45,572 nucleotides of DNA from assembly GCA_009784945.1 (NCBI GenBank), contig WQXH01000012.1:1-45572 (forward strand). Direction: 5' to 3'. Shown here piece by piece: positions 7,859 to 16,406 of this stretch. This DNA is from Coriobacteriia bacterium. Lineage in GTDB: Bacteria > Actinomycetota > Coriobacteriia > Coriobacteriales > UBA8131. Positions within the stretch are counted from its first letter, which is position 1. Each line of letters starts with the position of its first letter. Below the pieces are notes generated by a model that did no database searches, was not told where the DNA came from, and saw only the letters and a program-made list of their open reading frames with translations. A program made the translations under genes and the position numbers.

Positions 7859-8977
7859 CTACGAAAGCACTTCTTTTATTCTTTGCGAGACAGTCTTTTT
7901 ACTGGCAACATCATCTCCAAACTCTTCGGCTAACTCTTCTAGCAGCTCTTGTTGATGCTTGGTGAGCGACCTAGGCACGATAACTGTTACATGCACAAAG
8001 ATATCGCCGCGACTCTCTTTTTTAAACACAGGCAGGCCTTTATTGCGCACTCGCACGGTCTGGTCGTTTTGGCAACCAGATGGCACCTTGATCTCTACTT
8101 TTTCTGCGGGCATTATGCCATCAATATAGAGCGTGGCACCGAGAGCTGCTTGTGTGATGGAGATGTCAACTCTGGTATGAAGGTTGTCGCCCTCTCGTTT
8201 AAGACGTGTATGCTGATCTACTCTCACGGTGACGATAAGGTCTCCAGCGCTGGCTCCTTGGATACCAGCTTCGCCATAACCCTTTAGTCTCAGCTGCTGA
8301 CCATCACGAATCCCATGAGGCACTTCAATGGAGATGTGTTGACGATCGGGCAGCCTGCCTTGACCCTCACAGTCTGCGCATGGTTTATCTATGGTTTTGC
8401 CCGTACCGCTGCAGGTGTCACAAACCGTCTGGGTTTGCATGTCGCCAAGAAAAGTGTGTTGTACAGTTACAACGCGTCCACTTCCTTTGCAGCGGCTGCA
8501 CTCAACAAAGCAGCCTCCTTCGCCTACACCAGTGCCTTTACAGCTGTCACAGGGAGCAAGGCGGTCATACACCAGCTCTTTTTTAACACCCGTGGCCACC
8601 TCTTCAAGCGTGAGTCTGAGCCCCACGCCCATGTCGCGCCCTTCTTTGCGCATGGTTCGTCCAGGCGTAGCGCCACCAAAAAAAGTGGAGAAGAGATCGC
8701 CCATGCCAAATCCTCCACTAAAAAGGTCGCCTATATCCACATAGGAGTAGCCACCGCTGGCGCCAGATACTTTTCCGAAGCGGTCGAACTGTGCCCTTTT
8801 GTTTGAGTCGCTCAAAACATCGTAGGCTTCATTGAGCTCCTTGAACTTTTCTTCTGCGTCCTGAGACTTGTTGACATCGGGATGAAGTTCACGTGCCTTT
8901 TTATAAAAGGCCTTCTTTATCTCGCTGTCGGTTGCTTCGCGCGTAACGCCCAGTATTTCATAGTAATTAGTTGACAA
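7859..8977 (-). CDS. dnaJ: molecular chaperone DnaJ
   Basis: A 372-residue co-chaperone that delivers unfolded clients to DnaK and stimulates its ATPase. The J domain carries HPD at 32-34. A short Gly/Phe region follows, then four zinc-binding CxxCxGxG motifs (CDSCKGTG, CSRCKGSG, CDTCSGTG, CADCEGQG) and the C-terminal substrate-binding domains. The TTG start at 8977 gives the usual STNYYEILGV beginning and has AGGGAAGGA six bases upstream; a TTG at 8995 would add six atypical residues. The gene follows hrcA. dnaK and grpE are not in the window, so this may be the hrcA-linked DnaJ2-type copy seen in actinobacteria. Confidence 0.95.
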   Translation of the reverse strand: MSTNYYEILGVTREATDSEIKKAFYKKARELHPDVNKSQDAEEKFKELNEAYDVLSDSNKRAQFDRFGKVSGASGGYSYVDIGDLFSGGFGMGDLFSTFFGGATPGRTMRKEGRDMGVGLRLTLEEVATGVKKELVYDRLAPCDSCKGTGVGEGGCFVECSRCKGSGRVVTVQHTFLGDMQTQTVCDTCSGTGKTIDKPCADCEGQGRLPDRQHISIEVPHGIRDGQQLRLKGYGEAGIQGASAGDLIVTVRVDQHTRLKREGDNLHTRVDISITQAALGATLYIDGIMPAEKVEIKVPSGCQNDQTVRVRNKGLPVFKKESRGDIFVHVTVIVPRSLTKHQQELLEELAEEFGDDVASKKTVSQRIKEVLS

Positions 8978-9024
8978 ACACGGTCCTTCCCTCAAACTAC
9001 ATCTTTATTTACTCATATCGTTCA

Positions 9025-9855
9025 TCATGCCGGTCTTTCAAGGTTCTTAACAAGACTGCTGATGGAACTGATAGCCCAAGCGTAATCCATGCGAGTAGGC
9101 CCAAAGAGAGCCACCACGCCGTAGTTCTTAGCTGATTTGGCAGCGGATTTGTTGTTTTTTTGCTCTCCGAGCAAGCAGGTACAGTCAAAACGCATAGCAA
9201 CCAGCGAAAACTCGTAGAGCTGCGTATCTTTGTGCTCAGAGCCTATTTTTATGTGGAGATAATCAGCACTGACTATCTCTTCAAAGATGGTCATCAGGCT
9301 CCCGTGGCTTTCGAGTAGCTGCATGATGGGAAGCACCGCACTGGCCTCTGCAAATTCAGGCTGCGTGAGCAGGAGTGGTAAACCACGATGAATGATTGAG
9401 TTAGACAGCTGTGGTGCCCAAAACACCATGAGGCTCTTATTTTGCTCAGCAAAGAACCTCAAAACATCAGGAACAAGCGCGAGTTTATCTGATGCTGCGG
9501 CAATGGATGCTAACAGAGGCTTGGTTGCCTGACTTTGCCAGGCTCCTACAGTGTTATTGCCCGCACCCTCTCGAACAATGCTACGATGGGCTATTGCGCC
9601 ATAAAGCTGAGGGTGGAGTAAAAGACTGTTGACAAACGTACGGTAACCCGACGTGGTTGGCATACGTCCTGCCGAAGTATGCGGCGACACAACGTAGCCC
9701 TGGTTTTCCAGCCAGCTCAGTTCGTTTCTTATCGTCGCCGCAGAGAGCAAGGGTACATAGTGCTGCGCCAAGGTTGATGACGCAACAGGATGTGCGCTGA
9801 CCACATACTCTTGTATCAACGACTGCAAAATGGTATTTTTTCTCTCGGTTAGCAA
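9025..9855 (-). CDS. hrcA: heat-inducible transcription repressor HrcA
   Basis: A 276-residue repressor, somewhat shorter than usual (about 340). The N-terminal winged-helix region (1-75) is clear: LTERKNTILQSLIQEYV, then SAATIRNELSWLENQGYV and SAGRMPTTSGYR. The effector region is divergent. Family members bind the CIRCE inverted repeat and repress chaperone genes, with GroEL modulating activity. The TTG start gives the standard N-terminus. A good promoter lies 77 bases upstream, but no CIRCE-like TTAGCACTC/GAGTGCTAA repeat is visible in 9856-10015, so autoregulation through CIRCE is not supported here. It is probably co-transcribed with dnaJ. Confidence 0.9.
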   Translation of the reverse strand: MLTERKNTILQSLIQEYVVSAHPVASSTLAQHYVPLLSAATIRNELSWLENQGYVVSPHTSAGRMPTTSGYRTFVNSLLLHPQLYGAIAHRSIVREGAGNNTVGAWQSQATKPLLASIAAASDKLALVPDVLRFFAEQNKSLMVFWAPQLSNSIIHRGLPLLLTQPEFAEASAVLPIMQLLESHGSLMTIFEEIVSADYLHIKIGSEHKDTQLYEFSLVAMRFDCTCLLGEQKNNKSAAKSAKNYGVVALFGPTRMDYAWAISSISSLVKNLERPA

Positions 9856-9931
9856 GATGCTTTAACTGGTTTCATAAGTGGCCTGCTTGTTTTCAAAGTA
9901 AATGGTAACAGTATGCGCCGCAGAGCCTGGA

Positions 9932-9961
9932 ACTATATTTGAATCGTAACTCAATCGTCAA
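9932..9961 (-). promoter_or_regulatory. promoter of hrcA-dnaJ
   Basis: On the minus strand TTGACG (9956-9961) and TATAGT (9932-9937) are separated by 18 bases. Each differs from the sigma-A consensus at one position. Transcription would start near 9925, leaving a leader of about 70 bases before hrcA. Confidence 0.65.
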
Positions 9962-10015
9962 AAGAAAGGGGTGCATATGGGGCACATTTGGGCATCCTAT
10001 ATGAATGCAAGTAGC

Positions 10016-11131
10016 TTATACCAGGCTCCAGATGCGAGCATAGAGCTCATTACCCATAAGCCAGCCCCTATTTGTTGGCTGATATCTGCCTTGGCTATAG
10101 CTTATTAAGCCCAGCTCTTGCAGGTCAACAAAAAGTTGTGGGGCGCTTGGAAGCAACAAGCTGGCTTTACAGAGCAGCTCTTTACTGACTCCCTGCTTCA
10201 TCCTCATTGCTAACAGAAGATCTTCTGCCAGGGCTTCCTCTGGCGAGAGAAGTTCTGGCTCCTCATCGCTTGTGTAACGCAACCTGGATCCGTCGTGGAG
10301 CATTTTCATGCTTGCAGCTCCTTTGCCAAGACCCAGATAGGGGGCGCCTGTCCAGTAGCAGGTATTGTGCCTGCTTTCGTAACCTGGCTTTGCGTAGGAG
10401 GCCACTTCGTATCGCAGGTAGCCTTGTGACTCAAGAAAAGAAGCTGCGATCTCCATAAAGTCCGCCTGGAAGTCTTCGTTGAGCTCGGTGTTCTCATATG
10501 ACACCTGCCCTGCACGCGCTGCCTGCTCTGCAAACTTGGTTCCTTCTTCGAGTTGCAAGGGGTAAATGCTGATATGCTCAAGATCATGAGAGAGTGCCTG
10601 GCTCAAAGTATGGTTCCACGAGTCTATGGTTTGTCCAGGTAAGCCGCACATGAGATCAATGCTTATGTTTTGAAAGCGCCCTCGTGCCTTTTTGATGACC
10701 CTATGAGCTTGTGAGGAGGTGTGTATGCGCCCCAGGGCAGACAGCTCACTATCAATAAAACTCTGTACTCCGAGAGAGAGTCGATTGACCCCCAAGGCAA
10801 AGAGGTCGTTGATCATTGGTGTTGTGAGAGACTCAGGGTTTGCCTCCAGCGTATACTCTTCTACGTTTTCTATCTTAATATTCAACGACAAAAGATATGC
10901 CAACTCCACCAGCCGTGCTTGACCCACAAAACTGGGGGTACCGCCTCCAATATAGAGGGTACGAATCTGAGCCAACTCACCCTTCTTTGCCCAGCTACGG
11001 ATTTGGCTGCAAAGTGATTCTATATACTCGCTCATTGTTGAATCGTTTGACGCTACTGTCTTTGTCTCAAAGTTACAATAAGCACAGCGACTCTTACAGA
11101 AGGGTATGTGAATATACAGTGCCTCGTACAC
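10016..11131 (-). CDS. hemW: radical SAM haem chaperone HemW
   Basis: A 371-residue protein of the HemN-like family. The radical SAM cluster motif CKSRCAYC is at 12-19, preceded by YIHIPF. The HNTCYW stretch near 256 is typical of HemW. HemW binds haem and is thought to insert it into membrane respiratory enzymes; it is often misannotated as coproporphyrinogen III oxidase. The CxxxCxxC motif without the extra Cys of HemN supports HemW. It starts with GTG nine bases after the dus stop, with an AGAGGG site. The lepA-hemW-hrcA-dnaJ order is broadly conserved in Gram-positives; here dus is inserted. Confidence 0.9.
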   Translation of the reverse strand: MYEALYIHIPFCKSRCAYCNFETKTVASNDSTMSEYIESLCSQIRSWAKKGELAQIRTLYIGGGTPSFVGQARLVELAYLLSLNIKIENVEEYTLEANPESLTTPMINDLFALGVNRLSLGVQSFIDSELSALGRIHTSSQAHRVIKKARGRFQNISIDLMCGLPGQTIDSWNHTLSQALSHDLEHISIYPLQLEEGTKFAEQAARAGQVSYENTELNEDFQADFMEIAASFLESQGYLRYEVASYAKPGYESRHNTCYWTGAPYLGLGKGAASMKMLHDGSRLRYTSDEEPELLSPEEALAEDLLLAMRMKQGVSKELLCKASLLLPSAPQLFVDLQELGLISYSQGRYQPTNRGWLMGNELYARIWSLV

Positions 11132-11140
11132 CTGCCCTCT

Positions 11141-12094
11141 TCACCTTCTACTCGCCTCGTCCAGTATTACAAGGTAGTCCTCAAGGCTGACTGCCGTCTG
11201 AACAGCCTTGCGTATTTTGAGAGCCTCAGGGCTCCCCTTAAAATACCATGCCAGGTGCTTGCGCATCCATACAAGCTTGCGAGGCTCGAATTCATAGAGA
11301 CCTACCGTATGCTCTCTTGCCACTTCTGCAATTTCTATGATGCTCGGCTTGTGGCCAGAAAATATCCATGGATTTCCACGAGCTCCCCGAGCAGCGAGTA
11401 CAGCGTTAACACCCAAGCTCCAGTACTCCTGGATGTCGTCTTGAGTACACACATCGCCGCTTGCAAATATCGGAATCTCAAGGTGCCTAACGAGAGCCCC
11501 TGCAATATCTTTGCGCGCCCTGCCTGTGTAGAATTGCTCAGCTGTTCTGCCATGTATGGTAATAGCCTGGGCACCACTGGCCACCATATCCTCGGCAAAG
11601 CTTAGCGTGCGAATGTCGTTTGATTTGCAAACCAGACGCATCTTTACCGTCACGGGAAGAACAACCGCCGAGCTTACCTCGGTCACTATCGAGGCTGCCA
11701 GTTTTGGTTTTTGCAATAATGCAGCTCCGCTGCCTGTGGAAGTTACCTTACGTGCTGGGCACCCCATATTGATATCTATCAATGCCAGATCATCTTTGAG
11801 CCTGAGAGCAAGCTTGTGCGCCTCAGCAGCCATAATCTGAGGATCATCACCAAATAGTTGGACTGCATACGGCTTATCTCCTTGCAAGGCGGTAATCATT
11901 TCTTGTGTCTTGAGATTGCCATATGCCAAGCCCTTGGCGCTAATCATCTCGGTATAAGTAATCCCCGCACCAAGGCGCCTGCAAATTGCTCTGAATACTG
12001 GGTCGTTAACCCCTGCCATGGGTGCGAGGAGCAGTTGAGAGTTGAGGGATGCGAGTGAGGAATGAAGGTTTGTCGCAGCGCTTGATTGTGACAT
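11141..12094 (-). CDS. dus: tRNA-dihydrouridine synthase
   Basis: A 317-residue FMN enzyme that reduces uridines in tRNA D-loops with NAD(P)H. Family motifs are LAPMAGVNDPVFR (23-35), TEMISAKGL (48-56), the catalytic Cys112 in INMGCPARKV (108-117), ITIHGRTAEQFYTG and a late ASGDV in the TIM barrel. The pattern fits the DusB-like bacterial group. A 22-base gap separates it from lepA, and hemW follows after 9 bases. The ATG has only a weak Shine-Dalgarno sequence, so translation may depend on coupling. Confidence 0.93.
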   Translation of the reverse strand: MSQSSAATNLHSSLASLNSQLLLAPMAGVNDPVFRAICRRLGAGITYTEMISAKGLAYGNLKTQEMITALQGDKPYAVQLFGDDPQIMAAEAHKLALRLKDDLALIDINMGCPARKVTSTGSGAALLQKPKLAASIVTEVSSAVVLPVTVKMRLVCKSNDIRTLSFAEDMVASGAQAITIHGRTAEQFYTGRARKDIAGALVRHLEIPIFASGDVCTQDDIQEYWSLGVNAVLAARGARGNPWIFSGHKPSIIEIAEVAREHTVGLYEFEPRKLVWMRKHLAWYFKGSPEALKIRKAVQTAVSLEDYLVILDEASRR

Positions 12095-12116
12095 GATGCT
12101 ATCTTAGTAAGTCTGA

Positions 12117-13916
12117 TTATTCATCAAGCTTGAGTAATGCCATGAAGGCTTCCTGCGGTACGTCTATACTCCCTATGCTCTTCATGCGCTTTTTACCGGC
12201 TTTTTGTTTTTCCAGTAGTTTGCGTTTACGGCTGATGTCGCCTCCGTAGCACTTGGCTAAAACGTCCTTGCGACGAGCCTTTACCGTGGTGCGAGCCAGT
12301 ATTCTTCCGCCTATGGCCGCCTGAATAGGTACCTCAAAGAGCTGCCTTGGTATGATCTCCTTGAGCTTTATAGCCAAAGCATTGCCTCGCTCATAGGCTT
12401 TATCCTTATGGAGAATGAAAGAAAGGGCGTCAACTGGCTTGCCTGCCAACAGTATGTCGAGCTTAACGAGCTCGGAGCTGCGGTACTCACTAAACTCATA
12501 GTCTAAAGAGGCGTAGCCGCGGGTTCTGCTCTTAAGCTGATCAAAATAATCTAAAACAAGCTCGCTTAAGGGAATCTCCCACTTCATCTCCACCGTGTTT
12601 TCTGAGAGATAGACCATGGTCTTAAAAATACCTCGCCTGGATACTGAGAGATCCATAACTGCACCTACATAATCTGGGGGAATCAAAACGGTGGCAGTAA
12701 GATAGGGTTCTTCAATATGCTCAATGGTACTGGCGTCTGGCATGTCTTGGGGCGTGTGGATAACAAGCTTTTCTCCCTTGGTGGTATAGACGTGATATTC
12801 AACGCTGGGTGCAGTTGCCACTAAATCGAGGTCAAATTCTCGCTCCAGTCGCTCCTTGACTACCTCCATATGCAGCAGTCCTAAAAAGCCCACCCTGAAA
12901 CCAAAGCCAAGTGCATGGCTTGTTTCGGGCTCATATATCAAAGCGGGGTCATTGAGCGCAAGTTTTTCGAGCGCATCGCGCAGCCCCTCGTATTGGTCGC
13001 CATCAACAGGAAAGATTCCCGAAAAAACCATGGGTTTGACCTCTCGGTATCCTGTGATTGGGGTTTCTACGCCACCTTTGTTTGAGGTAACCGTGTCACC
13101 CACCTTGACATCACGAGGATCCTTTAGGCCTGTAATCAGATAGCCGACTTCTCCAACGGTAAGCTCGCTCACGGGCGTATTAGCGGGGCGACGAACGCCC
13201 ACCTCCTCCACCTGAGTTTGCACCTTGGTGGCCATTAAAAGAATTTGATCGCCTTTAGAAAGCACGCCGTCGATAATACGCACAAGAGCCACTACGCCTC
13301 GGTAAGAGTCGTAATAGGAGTCAAATATGAGTGCCTTGAGGGGCGCTTCATGATTTCCTTTGGGAGCTGGTACCCTCTTAACAACTGCTTCGAGGACTTC
13401 ATGAATGCCCTCTCCCGTCTTGGCAGATATGGGGAGGGCATGATCGGCCAGTATTGCCAGACCTTCCTCTATCTCACCTTTAACACGTTCTACATCTGCG
13501 GCGGGTAGGTCGATCTTATTTATGACCGGAATGATTTCCAGGTCTGCATTCATGGCCATGTTTGCATTGGCAATGGTCTGCGCCTCGACCCCCTGAGAGG
13601 CATCCACCACAAGAATGGCGCCTTCGCAGGCCGCCAAGCTTCGACTGACTTCATAGGTAAAGTCGACATGCCCAGGAGTATCAATCAGATTGAGTTGGTA
13701 GGAATTTCCATCGTCTGCCTGGTATAGCACGCGCACCGCTTGCGACTTTATAGTGATACCACGCTCTCGTTCAATGTCCATTGAGTCAAGAACCTGATCG
13801 ACCATATCTCTCTCGGAGACCGTGTCGGTTAGCTGCAGCACACGGTCTGCCAAGGTAGATTTACCATGGTCAATATGGGCAATGATAGAAAAATTGCGTA
13901 TGAGGGAGCTGTCCAC
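12117..13916 (-). CDS. lepA: elongation factor 4 (LepA)
   Basis: A 599-residue translational GTPase that back-translocates or remodels ribosomes and affects initiation and 30S assembly. The G domain has [16 protein letters not shown] near the N-terminus, the switch [14 protein letters not shown] and NKIDLPAAD. The EF4-specific C-terminal domain ends with [17 protein letters not shown] place the start at the GTG at 13916, five bases after the rpsA stop, because this gives the family length and removes an extension that merely reads the rpsA tail in another frame. No strong Shine-Dalgarno is seen, so coupling to rpsA is likely. Confidence 0.93.
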   Translation of the reverse strand: MDSSLIRNFSIIAHIDHGKSTLADRVLQLTDTVSERDMVDQVLDSMDIERERGITIKSQAVRVLYQADDGNSYQLNLIDTPGHVDFTYEVSRSLAACEGAILVVDASQGVEAQTIANANMAMNADLEIIPVINKIDLPAADVERVKGEIEEGLAILADHALPISAKTGEGIHEVLEAVVKRVPAPKGNHEAPLKALIFDSYYDSYRGVVALVRIIDGVLSKGDQILLMATKVQTQVEEVGVRRPANTPVSELTVGEVGYLITGLKDPRDVKVGDTVTSNKGGVETPITGYREVKPMVFSGIFPVDGDQYEGLRDALEKLALNDPALIYEPETSHALGFGFRVGFLGLLHMEVVKERLEREFDLDLVATAPSVEYHVYTTKGEKLVIHTPQDMPDASTIEHIEEPYLTATVLIPPDYVGAVMDLSVSRRGIFKTMVYLSENTVEMKWEIPLSELVLDYFDQLKSRTRGYASLDYEFSEYRSSELVKLDILLAGKPVDALSFILHKDKAYERGNALAIKLKEIIPRQLFEVPIQAAIGGRILARTTVKARRKDVLAKCYGGDISRKRKLLEKQKAGKKRMKSIGSIDVPQEAFMALLKLDE

Positions 13917-13920
13917 GCTC

Positions 13921-15927
13921 TTATTTAGAAGTCTCCTCGTCAGAAGCGGCTTCCTCAGAAGTTTCGTCATCAGAGTTCTCCTCAGCGGAAACCTCTTCGT
14001 CTACCTCTTCAGCAGCTTCCTCAGCAGGAGCTTCTTGCGCTGCCTCTTGGTCAGCTTCTTCGGCGGTTGCCTCCTCTGCTGCCTCTTCTTCGGCAGCCTC
14101 TTCAGCAGGCGCCTCTTCGGCAGCTTCCTCTACAGGGGCTTCTTCGGCAGCTTCCTCAACGGCAGCCTCCTCAGCTGGTGCTTCTTCGGCAGCCTCTTCA
14201 ATGGGCGCTTCTTCTGCAACAGTCTCCTCTACAGCCTCTGCTACAGGTGCTTCCTCAGGGGCTTCATCTACAAGGGCTTCCTCAACGAGTTTCTCTTCAG
14301 CAGCTTCCTCGCCAGCAGCTTCCTCGGCAGGAGCTTCTTCTGCGAGTTCTACTTCAGCAGCTTCCTCGGCAGGAGCCTCTTCTACAAGAGCTTCCTCAGT
14401 AGGTGCTTCTTCGGCAGCTTCCTCAGTGGGCTCTTCCTCCACAGCTTCTTCAGCAGGTGCTTCCTCAACGGACGCTTCCACTACAGCATCTGCAGCAAGT
14501 TCTTCTTCAGCAGGAATCTCCTCGGCAGCTTCTACGGCTGGCGCTTCTTCAGTTACTACCTCAACGGCAGATTCTTCTGCAGGAGCCTCTTCGGCAGAAG
14601 CTTCCTCGGCGGCCTCTTCAGCCACTGCGTCATCAGCAGCTTCGTTGCTTGCCTCGATTGCAGCAGCTTCGCCAGCCAGCTCTGCGGCGTAGGCACGCTC
14701 GGCAGCTTCGCTTAGCATGCCCTCTTCGTCCACACCCTCTTCTGATTCGCCATCGCCGCTACGCTTGCGCGTCTTAACTGGCTTAAGCATGGCAGGATCT
14801 GGCTCGGACACCTCAATATCTATACCCAATGTTTCTGCGGCTTGCTTCATAGAAAGCGAGACCCTGCGACGGTCTGGATCTATGTCAATGACCTTTACAT
14901 GTACAGAATCGCCTACACGAACAACTTGCCCGGGAGCAATAATATGCTTATGAGCCATCTCGGAAATATGTGCTAGACCTTCAATGCTTTCTCCCAACTC
15001 CACAAAGGCACCAAAGCTCACCAGCTTTGTGACCTTGCCTTCGAGAATAGAGTTAATGGGATAATTCTTGACCATCGCTCTCCACGGGTCTTCGGTAGTC
15101 TGTTTAAGACCCAACGAGATACGCTCACGGTTCAAATCTACTTCGAGAACTTCTACTTCTACCTCGTCACCAACCTTAACAACCTCAGTGGGGTGATTCA
15201 CATGGCTCCAGGAAAGCTCCGAAATATGCACCAGCCCGTCAATGCCGCCCAGGTCAACAAAAGCACCAAAATCTACGATAGACGATACATTACCCTTAAG
15301 GCGCATGCCTTTGGTAAGTTTTTCCAGGATTTCTGAGCGCTCATTTTTGCGCCCTTCCTCAAGGACTACGCGTCGAGAGAGCACCACATTATTGCGATTG
15401 CGATCCATCTCTATGATGCGAGCTTCAATGCTTTCTCCCGTAAAGGACTCAAGATCCTTAACGCGACGTAGGTCAACGAGCGAGGCTGGTAAAAAGCCCC
15501 TGAGCCCAATGTCTACGATCAAGCCGCCTTTGACAACCTCTATGACCTCACCAATGACCGGCTCACCAGCGTTGAACTTTTCTTCAATGTCTATCCAGGC
15601 ACGCTCATATTCTGCACGCTTGCGAGAGAGGATCAATCGACCGTCTTTGTCTTCTTTTTGTAAAACGAGTGCTTCAATCTTCTCTTCCATAGACACAATC
15701 TCGGAAGGTTCTGCATCTTTGCGGATAGACAGCTCGCGAGCTGGGATAACACCTTCAGATTTAAACCCTATGTCCAAAAGGACTTCATCATGCTCAATTT
15801 TGACTACGGTGCCGGTTACCAGGTCGCCTTCATCAAAGTCGGTTATAGTGTTGTCAATCAGGTCATTGAATTTTTCGTCATCAATATCTCCCAAATCGAT
15901 GACATCGGGATTTTGAATCTCACTCAA
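13921..15927 (-). CDS. rpsA: 30S ribosomal protein S1 with long Glu/Ala-rich tail
   Basis: A 668-residue S1 homologue that helps 30S subunits bind mRNA. Four S1 domains are visible at about 32-104, 121-188, 206-276 and 292-361; the third and fourth carry the well-conserved [16 protein letters not shown] and [14 protein letters not shown]. From about 395 to the end the protein is a low-complexity acidic tail of Glu-Glu-Ala-Pro and Glu-Glu-Ala-Ala repeats, much longer than the tails I know from actinobacterial S1. The TTG start has AAAGGGG seven bases upstream. A promoter with a perfect TATAAT lies about 105 bases upstream. The Shine-Dalgarno can pair in a leader hairpin, compatible with S1 autoregulation known in other bacteria. 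Confidence 0.95.
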   Translation of the reverse strand: MSEIQNPDVIDLGDIDDEKFNDLIDNTITDFDEGDLVTGTVVKIEHDEVLLDIGFKSEGVIPARELSIRKDAEPSEIVSMEEKIEALVLQKEDKDGRLILSRKRAEYERAWIDIEEKFNAGEPVIGEVIEVVKGGLIVDIGLRGFLPASLVDLRRVKDLESFTGESIEARIIEMDRNRNNVVLSRRVVLEEGRKNERSEILEKLTKGMRLKGNVSSIVDFGAFVDLGGIDGLVHISELSWSHVNHPTEVVKVGDEVEVEVLEVDLNRERISLGLKQTTEDPWRAMVKNYPINSILEGKVTKLVSFGAFVELGESIEGLAHISEMAHKHIIAPGQVVRVGDSVHVKVIDIDPDRRRVSLSMKQAAETLGIDIEVSEPDPAMLKPVKTRKRSGDGESEEGVDEEGMLSEAAERAYAAELAGEAAAIEASNEAADDAVAEEAAEEASAEEAPAEESAVEVVTEEAPAVEAAEEIPAEEELAADAVVEASVEEAPAEEAVEEEPTEEAAEEAPTEEALVEEAPAEEAAEVELAEEAPAEEAAGEEAAEEKLVEEALVDEAPEEAPVAEAVEETVAEEAPIEEAAEEAPAEEAAVEEAAEEAPVEEAAEEAPAEEAAEEEAAEEATAEEADQEAAQEAPAEEAAEEVDEEVSAEENSDDETSEEAASDEETSK
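13925..14745 (-). repeat. trinucleotide-rich degenerate repeat encoding the S1 acidic tail
   Basis: The DNA is a long run of GAA/GAG/GCN codons arranged in imperfect 12-21 base units ([16 protein letters not shown] and variants). Such arrays can expand or shrink by slippage. The opposite strand holds long spurious reading frames for the same reason. Confidence 0.8.
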
Positions 15928-15932
15928 GGGTA

Positions 15933-15951
15933 GCCCCTTTCATATCGGGGC
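15933..15951 (-). promoter_or_regulatory. leader hairpin covering the rpsA Shine-Dalgarno
   Basis: On the minus strand GCCCC (from 15951-15947) can pair with GGGGC (15937-15933) around a 9-base loop. The GGGG of the ribosome binding site lies in the stem. This could restrict translation until unfolded. The stem is short, so this is tentative. Confidence 0.4.
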
Positions 15952-16039
15952 CCGCTTTTCCATGTTACGCGGTCTATCGAAAAGAACATGTATCCGGGGC
16001 CATTGCATACGTCTGCCAAATTATTTTGTCAGACCACTC

Positions 16040-16068
16040 ATTATATTGATTTGCCTTGTTTTCCACAA
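16040..16068 (-). promoter_or_regulatory. promoter of rpsA
   Basis: TTGTGG (16063-16068) and a perfect TATAAT (16040-16045) on the minus strand, 17 bases apart. Transcription would begin near 16033. Confidence 0.65.
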
Positions 16069-16130
16069 CCTTTACTGGCAATTATTATGTCAATCGTCCG
16101 CAGCAGGCTCACTAGTCACACATCTGTCGT

Positions 16131-16271
16131 CCTGTCGCGTTATGCGCAGCAAAATGTTGCAAGACCTACTACAGGTCTGTCTATAATGCTAGCAGACCCT
16201 GCGGCCTTGTCCTGCGCGTTAGAGCGCAGCACGAATGTTGCAGGAACCGCTCTTCGAGCGAACGCGACAGG
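16131..16271. repeat. small element with 11-bp perfect terminal inverted repeats
   Basis: CCTGTCGCGTT at 16131-16141 is exactly inverted as AACGCGACAGG at 16261-16271. Inside are two direct copies of a CGCAGCA..ATGTTGCA motif (from 16145 and 16221) and hairpins CTGCGC/GCGCAG and CGCTC/GAGCG. It codes for nothing obvious. It lies in the 479-base gene-free stretch between rpsA and the first ChW gene, which otherwise holds the rpsA promoter, a possible plus-strand promoter and the nested palindrome at 16281-16330. Confidence 0.55.
16157..16187 (+). promoter_or_regulatory. possible plus-strand promoter with overlapping dyad
   Basis: TATAAT at 16182-16187 has TTGCAA 19 bases upstream. Between them AGACCT (16162-16167) and AGGTCT (16173-16178) form an operator-like dyad. 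No credible protein gene follows on this strand, so any transcript would be a small or antisense RNA. Confidence 0.22.
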
Positions 16272-16280
16272 GTGACATGA

Positions 16281-16330
16281 GGGTATAGGATGAGTTGGAC
16301 AGTAACCGCAGTAGGTTACTAAACATACCC
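16281..16330. repeat. nested inverted repeats downstream of the first ChW gene
   Basis: GGGTAT (16281-16286) pairs with ATACCC (16325-16330), and inside AGTAACC (16301-16307) pairs perfectly with GGTTACT (16314-16320). It may end transcription of the ChW gene on the minus strand, but no T-run follows. Confidence 0.4.
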
Positions 16331-16406
16331 TGTTTGGATAGGCTTCATGCACTCTTTGATATCAATGCTCTTGTCTCTGTTTACAATTGGCGCCCTCAAG
16401 CCTGTC

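Noticed and set aside
9856-10015. CIRCE operator before hrcA
   Set aside because: I looked for TTAGCACTC/GAGTGCTAA or close variants and found none.
13822-14715. Long plus-strand reading frame of 297 codons opposite the S1 tail
   Set aside because: It is rich in Phe, Leu and Ser only because the antisense of Glu/Ala codon repeats lacks stops. Other frames in the same place are equally open.
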